64,000 nucleotides of DNA. It comes from Gracilaria domingensis (lineage: Eukaryota; Rhodophyta; Florideophyceae; Gracilariales; Gracilariaceae). The DNA lies in the NCBI GenBank assembly GCA_022539475.1, contig VCMS01000297.1:36532-100531 (forward strand), given 5' to 3'. The translations under genes and the position numbers were made by a program. This document shows, piece by piece, positions 59,070 through 64,000 of the stretch (position 1 is the first letter of the stretch; every line of letters starts with the position of its first letter). A model generated the notes under the pieces. The model worked only from the letters and a program-made list of their open reading frames with translations. It searched no databases and had not been told where the DNA came from.

Positions 59070-59616
59070 GGGGGCTCTACAAGACCAAGTGGTGACGTCA
59101 CGGGCTCCCGGGCACGTGTGTCTACTGTACCACGTGGGACGCGCAAGCGCAGGCTTGGACAGGACTAATTAGTCTATTCTCGATAATTTGGAATTAATAA
59201 TTACTAGGTAGTGTAGATATGTGGCCGGGGCGGTGCACCACAAATACACCTCCCGGTGGCCCACGTGACACTAGGCCCGTGAGAGCCGGAGGGGCGCTCG
59301 GGTGTACTAAACCCCCGAGCCGCCAACCTCCCACACCAAATGGTAAAGTCAAGCACCAACTAGGCTGATTTGACACCAGTTCGGTTCTACAGTCACCAAT
59401 TGGTAAGTCTAGTAGTCCTCTAATAGTTTTGCTGACCTCGAGGGTTATACGTGCCTGCCGCACACCAGTGCGGGCGTATTTACCACTTGGTCACCGTGCA
59501 CTATAGGCAACGGTGGGTGCTGCCGACCTATTAGGTGTCACGCGTTTCACTCCTCCGCCGGGTCGAGCCCACGCGGGGCTTCCCACTAGCAGCTCGCACC
59601 GATCGGTTATACAACA
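59070..59616 (+). repeat. Probable 5' LTR of element 2 (edges approximate)
   Basis: About 550 bp of non-coding DNA lies immediately before the primer-binding site. It contains TGACGTCA (59093-59100), CCACGTGG (59130-59137), an AT-rich stretch near 59175-59215 and five ACCANNTGGT decamers. Without the second LTR its limits are inferred. Confidence 0.5.
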
Positions 59617-59621
59617 TATTT

Positions 59622-59633
59622 TGGTCTCCCGAC
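59622..59633 (+). promoter_or_regulatory. Primer-binding site of element 2
   Basis: TGGTCTCCCGAC is identical to the site in element 1, and similarity continues (next base T or C, then TAGAA). Both elements therefore use the same, unidentified, tRNA primer. Confidence 0.7.
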
Positions 59634-59749
59634 TTAGAAATCTGTGGATTACCAAGTGGTTTTGGGAATGGAGGATTTGGAAGTCACGAGATACCCGAGT
59701 GGTTTGGTTCCCGTTGCCGAAGCAATTGGCTCCGACGCCAGTTACCTAA

Positions 59750-62017
59750 ATGGAGAAACGGGGCGCGCGCTACCCAAATAGGGCGCCGAGCGCTCCACCA
59801 AGTGGTCACCCCATACGGGGTTCAGTGTCCTATCCGGTGTTGGATAACCCGGAGGACCTGATTCGGAAGGAACGCCCACCGAGGGGGAAGAAGGTAGACC
59901 GAGAGGCTGGGGGCCCCTCGACCCTTCCCCGGGCTGACCAAGTGGACGGAGGAGCAGGCTCCGCAAGGGCGGAGCCCGCTCCTGTAACAACCCCAGTGGT
60001 AGACCAAATGGAGGTGCCAGTCGGACCGCGACTGGACTTGGACGAGGTCACCCGAGTGGTAGTTGATCGAGCCTCCCAGGAGGTCCTCGACAAGGTACCT
60101 GTGGTGGTGTTACAGTACCTCGAAAACGAGGTGCGAGGACACATCGACCGATTGGTTATGCTGGCTCTGCAGCAGCAGGGGGCTAAGCTTCAACCTGAGA
60201 TGGTGGCCCAGGCCGCGCTCATGAAGCAAGCTCCCCCGCCTGCAGTAGACGCCACCAAACCACTTGGTATTCTCCACCCTAACCTTCCTACACAACCGAC
60301 TGGTGAAGGATTTATCGACCGTATGGGGAAAGGGGCAGAGCCTCCAGGGATGGAGGGCCCGAGGTACGTTTACCTCCCCCAACCTACTGGTGTAGCTCCG
60401 TCAGGACCAAGTGGTGGAGACTCTGATGGAGATTCGTCGAGCTCAGGAGACGAGCGTCGACGTAAACCAAATGGTAAGAAGAAGAAAACCAAAAGGGGAA
60501 AGAGAAAGAGTCGCCGGTCGGACTCGGACTCTTCGTCCTCAGACACCGATTCGGATTCGTCAGGAGACGACGACCGTACAGGTTCACGACGCAAGAGGAA
60601 GGACTCTCGCAAGAAGAAAGGAAAGAATCCCCGCAAGGGTAAGACCAAAAGGTATAACGATTCGGACTCAACTTCCGACGAGGAGACTGACCTAGAGGTG
60701 CTTACGCCGCTCAATGATTTATTCACCAAAGCGGTTGACTATCGTACCTATAGGTTAGAGAACAGACAGGCTGAGTATACCAAAGAGGTAGCTCAGAAGA
60801 TAACGAAGCATCATAAAAAGCTTCGTTTCCAACTGGGTGAAACTCGCTTTAGCGGGGATGACCCTATAGCGATCATTGATTTCCTTCAAAGGTTCAAGAT
60901 CGCTTGTGATCAGAATGGGTTTTCAGAGGCAGCAGCCATGTGGCTGTTTCAATTCTACCTAACTGGTCAGGCTGGAGCGTTGCTCCACAGCCGCCTCCAA
61001 GGAAACACCATGGCGGTGGACGAAGACCAAACGGAAATGTTGACAACATACCCACAGGTGGTTAACTTCCTACTGGAAACCTACGCGACCGATGAGGTAA
61101 TCCAGGAGGCGTACGCAGAGGTGCTTGCGTACCGCCAGCGCGCGGGACAAACCGAATTGGAATTCGCTCGCTCCTTATGGGCATTAGCCTCCCGCTGTGG
61201 AAGCGTCTTTACTACCAAAAGGTTGAAATCGATGTACGCCGACAACGTGGCGAAGTCTATCCGATCACAGGTTCGTAACTACCTAGCTACCAACCGCACG
61301 GTCGACTACAACGCACTAGCCCGCCATGCACAGGGACTAGACGACACCGTTCGGTCAGGGGCCAGGAAAGACTCCGCACCACTCGGCAAACCATCGAAGG
61401 AGAAAGGAAAAACGAGGCGGTCAGTGTTTGACGTAGAGGAAGAGGAGACCACTACGGAGGAGGCGTCCACACAATACGCCTCCCAGGGTCACCCAGTCCA
61501 CTTGGTGCATGCGCAACCGACAACTCGATCGCACGGTAATACCTCTTGGTCCAGCTCGCTATCCAGCGAGCCACCCTCAAGACAAACCTCAGCTCCACCA
61601 TCACAGGTATCCGTACCGGTCAGCCCGGTCCTAGCGGTACCATTCAAGCAATATGGTGAACGAGGACCATCCCCGCAGCAACGGAGTGCAGTACCTACTG
61701 GAGGCCGTCCCCCATCGCGCGCGTCATCGCTCGCGATGAAGGACCCCACAACCGGCAATCTCCTCTGTTGGTTCTGTTTGTCGCCCCACCACTTGGCAAC
61801 AGCGTGCCCAAGTGTGGCTCCGCAGAACAGGAACGCTCTCCTGACTGCTCGCCAGCAGAACCACCAGGATATATTTGGGCCCCCGGCACGGAGCGCAGGC
61901 ACGGGACACGCAAATGCGCGACCCAATGCAGCCACACCTTATCAGGTACACCTCGTTGCGGAGCAGGACCAAACGGATCCCGCCCCGCAGGCGGAAAACG
62001 CCGAACAGTTGGGATAG
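59750..62017 (+). CDS. gag: Gypsy gag of element 2
   Basis: 755 codons, intact. The N-terminal third is Pro- and Glu-rich, followed by a Ser/Asp and Arg/Lys linker (about 230-310). A capsid-like retrotransposon gag region follows (about 320-540, with RFSGDDPIAIIDFLQRF, close to element 1). The tail has Ser/Pro-rich sequence and a CCHC zinc knuckle C-W-F-C-L-S-P-H-H-L-A-T-A-C (nucleotides about 61767-61808). The gene ends at TAG 62015-62017 and overlaps the pol frame by 250 bp in the -1 direction, consistent with programmed frameshifting, though I see no classic slippery heptamer near the end. Confidence 0.9.
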   Translation: MEKRGARYPNRAPSAPPSGHPIRGSVSYPVLDNPEDLIRKERPPRGKKVDREAGGPSTLPRADQVDGGAGSARAEPAPVTTPVVDQMEVPVGPRLDLDEVTRVVVDRASQEVLDKVPVVVLQYLENEVRGHIDRLVMLALQQQGAKLQPEMVAQAALMKQAPPPAVDATKPLGILHPNLPTQPTGEGFIDRMGKGAEPPGMEGPRYVYLPQPTGVAPSGPSGGDSDGDSSSSGDERRRKPNGKKKKTKRGKRKSRRSDSDSSSSDTDSDSSGDDDRTGSRRKRKDSRKKKGKNPRKGKTKRYNDSDSTSDEETDLEVLTPLNDLFTKAVDYRTYRLENRQAEYTKEVAQKITKHHKKLRFQLGETRFSGDDPIAIIDFLQRFKIACDQNGFSEAAAMWLFQFYLTGQAGALLHSRLQGNTMAVDEDQTEMLTTYPQVVNFLLETYATDEVIQEAYAEVLAYRQRAGQTELEFARSLWALASRCGSVFTTKRLKSMYADNVAKSIRSQVRNYLATNRTVDYNALARHAQGLDDTVRSGARKDSAPLGKPSKEKGKTRRSVFDVEEEETTTEEASTQYASQGHPVHLVHAQPTTRSHGNTSWSSSLSSEPPSRQTSAPPSQVSVPVSPVLAVPFKQYGERGPSPQQRSAVPTGGRPPSRASSLAMKDPTTGNLLCWFCLSPHHLATACPSVAPQNRNALLTARQQNHQDIFGPPARSAGTGHANARPNAATPYQVHLVAEQDQTDPAPQAENAEQLG

Positions 62018-64000
62018 AGGCCTTCCCCAACTGTCCGAAGACGGAAGGCCTTCCAGAACCAAGTGGTGCAAGTATGGACAATTACCCATTGGTTACAGGG
62101 GAGGAGAGCCTCATGGACGGCACCGAACCGATATGCTTTCTCAAGCATAGTAACTATAAGGTAAACGTCACCCTCGGGTTTACCTCTAACCACTTGGTAC
62201 CATGCGTCACTGTCCTGGACACCGGGGCAGGACGTAATCTGGTGAATGCCAAACTATTAACTAACAGACAACTTAATAAGCTTCAGCCATGTACATTAAC
62301 TAACCCACTGGTTGACGCCAACAACAGACCACTAACCGTCATGGGAGCGCTTACCATAATGGTATTGATTGATACCATGAGGGTCCGAGTTCGCTTCATA
62401 GTCGTCAACCAACTGGCAACAGACTGTATCCTCGGAACAACTTTTATAGACCAGCATGTCAGGGCAATTTTTCCACGTTCTAAGACAGTTCTGTTCCATA
62501 ATGGCCCCCGGATCGCCATTATTGGTAACCACAAGGGTGCCTCTACGAAAGAGAACCGCACTCAACACCAACCGGTCCCGGAAAACACACTCTCCAACAA
62601 GGTGCGATTGGCAAAGGCGGTAACAATACCGCCTATGAACCACTTGGTAGTGAAGGTCACATGCCAACAACCTGGCCTGTTATCCATTCAGAACCATTCA
62701 CGGTTGGCCGAACGACACATGACCTTAATGGCGAATGGTATAGTCGACAACATACCGACAAAACCGTTTCAGGTCTACCTGAGTAACTTTAGCAACCGCC
62801 CGGTCAAGTTGCCAAAGCACACCGTAATTGGTCTTGCCTTACCGGCTCCCCGTACGATCTTTACAATTATACCACAATGGTCCCACGAGGTCGTGAATGC
62901 TAAGGAAGGGGGGGGCAGTGTCAATTCGTTGAATTCGTCGCGAACAGACCATATGGTGCAGCGACTAGCTGAGCGAGAAGACCAGAAACTGGAGCTCGAC
63001 TCAGTAACCAATTGGAAGACGGAGGTGAATATAGGACTTGAAGGGGAAGAGCTCAGAGCTCGGATCCTTGGACTCCTGGAGCCATTCAGTACCATGTGGT
63101 CGGGTAAGCTGGGAGCCATTAAGGCCACCCAGCACAGGATTGACCTCAAACCGGACTCCCGTCCCATCCACCAACAGCCATACCGCGCGGGACGTAAGGC
63201 CCGTGAGGTAGAGCTGGAGGAGGTAGAGCAGATGCTCCGCGAGGGGGTTATAGAACCGGCAAACTCGGAATGGGCTAGCCCTGTAGTGCTAGTCCAAAAA
63301 CGAGGAGAGACCCGTATGAGGTTCTGTATTGACTACAGAAAACTTAATGCCGTAACGGTAAGGGACTCGTACCCCATCCCGAGGATGGATGAATGCATCG
63401 ACTCCCTAGGAGATGCGAACATCTTTACCACACTGGACGCCAACTGCGGGTATTGGCAGATCGAAATACCAGAGGGTGACCGTGATAAGACTGCGTTTAC
63501 ATGCCACGCAGGCCTGTATCGCTTCTTACGCATGCCGTTTGGTTTAAGAAACGCCCCCGCTACCTTCCAAAGGGCGTTAGACATCAAACTGTCTAAAGTG
63601 AAGTAAACAACCGCATTGGTATACATAGATGACGTAGTCATCTACTCGAGGTCCATAGAGGAGCACTTCTCGCACGTCCAAGTGGTACTGCAGTTGCTAC
63701 AAGAGGCAGGCGTGACCCTCAAACTACGAAAGTGTATGTTCTTCAACCAAGAGGTAGAGTACCTAGGGCATACAATAAGCCCCGGGAAACTCGAAGTGAC
63801 CAAACGGAATATCCGAGCGGTACAGGAAGCGAAGCTCCCTACGTCGCAGACGGACATACGATCCTTTATAGGTCTATGCAACGTCTACCGGCGGTTCATC
63901 AAGGGTTTTGCAAAGATAGCCGCACCCCTGAACCGGAGGTTGCAGAAGGGGCAGCCCACACACTTTGACCACCTGGAAGAGGACGAGGTAGAGGCGTTCT
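61768..64000 (+). pseudogene. pol: Gypsy protease-reverse transcriptase of element 2, with a TAA before YIDD
   Basis: The frame is in -1 relative to gag, so its true start depends on the frameshift. Protease has V-L-D-T-G-A-G-R-N at about 62212-62240 and a later I-L-G-T-T-F-I-D. Reverse transcriptase follows, with F-C-I-D-Y-R-K-L-N-A, F-T-T-L-D-A-N-C-G-Y-W (63421-63455) and F-G-L-R-N-A-P-A-T-F-Q-R-A. A TAA at 63604-63606 stands where element 1 has a Trp codon (K-W-K-T-C-L-V-Y-L-D-D). The same frame then continues through L-V-Y-I-D-D-V-V-I-Y-S, Y-L-G-H-T-I-S and F-I-G-L-C-N-V-Y-R-R-F-I to the window edge. RNase H and integrase are beyond the window. The stop would kill the enzyme of this copy. 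Confidence 0.88.
62901..62915 (+). promoter_or_regulatory. Purine tract at the PR-RT boundary of element 2
   Basis: TAAGGAAGGGGGGGG, read as K-E-G-G-G. It sits at the position equivalent to TAAGGAGGGGGA (8260-8271) in element 1, so it may be a conserved internal polypurine primer. Confidence 0.45.

Larger units (their letters stand above)
59070..64000 (+). mobile_element. Ty3/gypsy retrotransposon, 5' part (element 2), runs off the window
   Basis: Sense strand plus. It holds a non-coding 5' region with a probable LTR, a primer-binding site (59622-59633), gag (59750-62017) and protease-reverse transcriptase (from about 61768) to the window end. The left edge is approximate: similarity to the repeat family at 55.5 kb stops near 59070. 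The 3' LTR is outside the window, so LTR ends and target duplication cannot be read. Gag and pol are related to those of element 1 but clearly diverged. A TAA interrupts the reverse transcriptase. Confidence 0.85.

Noticed and set aside
60370-60729. Antisense frame in gag of element 2
   Set aside because: It is the complement of the Ser/Arg-rich linker and has no independent support.

Overview
This is a eukaryotic nuclear window made mostly of layered transposable elements, with a few compact, mostly single-exon host genes between them. The evidence for a eukaryote is: TATA boxes upstream of genes, a GT-AG intron with a TACTAAC branch point in a metacaspase gene, long spacers, ankyrin and chromodomain proteins, and LTR and DNA transposons with proper target-site duplications (TSDs). 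A compact, transposon-rich alga such as a florideophyte red alga is my best guess. That is an inference from gene architecture and codes for no certain taxon; other protists are possible.

Layout. 1-14.75 kb: a Ty1/copia relic (minus strand) split by an 11,995-bp Ty3/gypsy chromovirus at 486-12480 (TSD TAGAG). Read on the minus strand the gypsy element holds gag, protease, RT-RNase H-integrase and a chromodomain. A further open frame lies antisense between the pol region and the 3' LTR, with its own TATA box. 15.2-18.1 kb: a broken piggyBac-like transposase with a 1-kb insert. 18.1-21.5 kb: a G-box promoter-like stretch, a 3 x 66 bp tandem repeat and a decayed LTR. 21.7-22.3 kb: a GCC-rich repeat. 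22.5-22.9 kb: a small acidic-protein gene. 23-25.8 kb: a CT-rich leader-like block, then AT-rich non-coding DNA.

26.2-31.2 kb: an extremely GC-rich island with three genes (a glycine-rich secreted protein, a basic protein with an RVTF motif, and a small secreted cysteine-containing protein) and a perfect 20-bp hairpin. 31.6-46.5 kb is the best host gene block: a 519-aa unknown, a metacaspase, a 911-aa ankyrin protein, a 513-aa secreted protein and a 715-aa membrane protein.

47.9-50.9 kb: a hAT transposon with intact ends and a broken transposase. 51.1-54.2 kb: a PIF/Harbinger-like pair (DDE transposase plus Myb/SANT-like protein), the transposase cut by a solo LTR (TSD GCCAT). 54.8-57 kb: an inverted duplication of an unrecognised repeat family. 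59-64 kb: the 5' part of a second gypsy element on the plus strand with gag and PR-RT. It shares its primer-binding site with the first and is peppered with a decamer ACCANNTGGT, the most unusual sequence signal in the window. Identities quoted are by-eye estimates.
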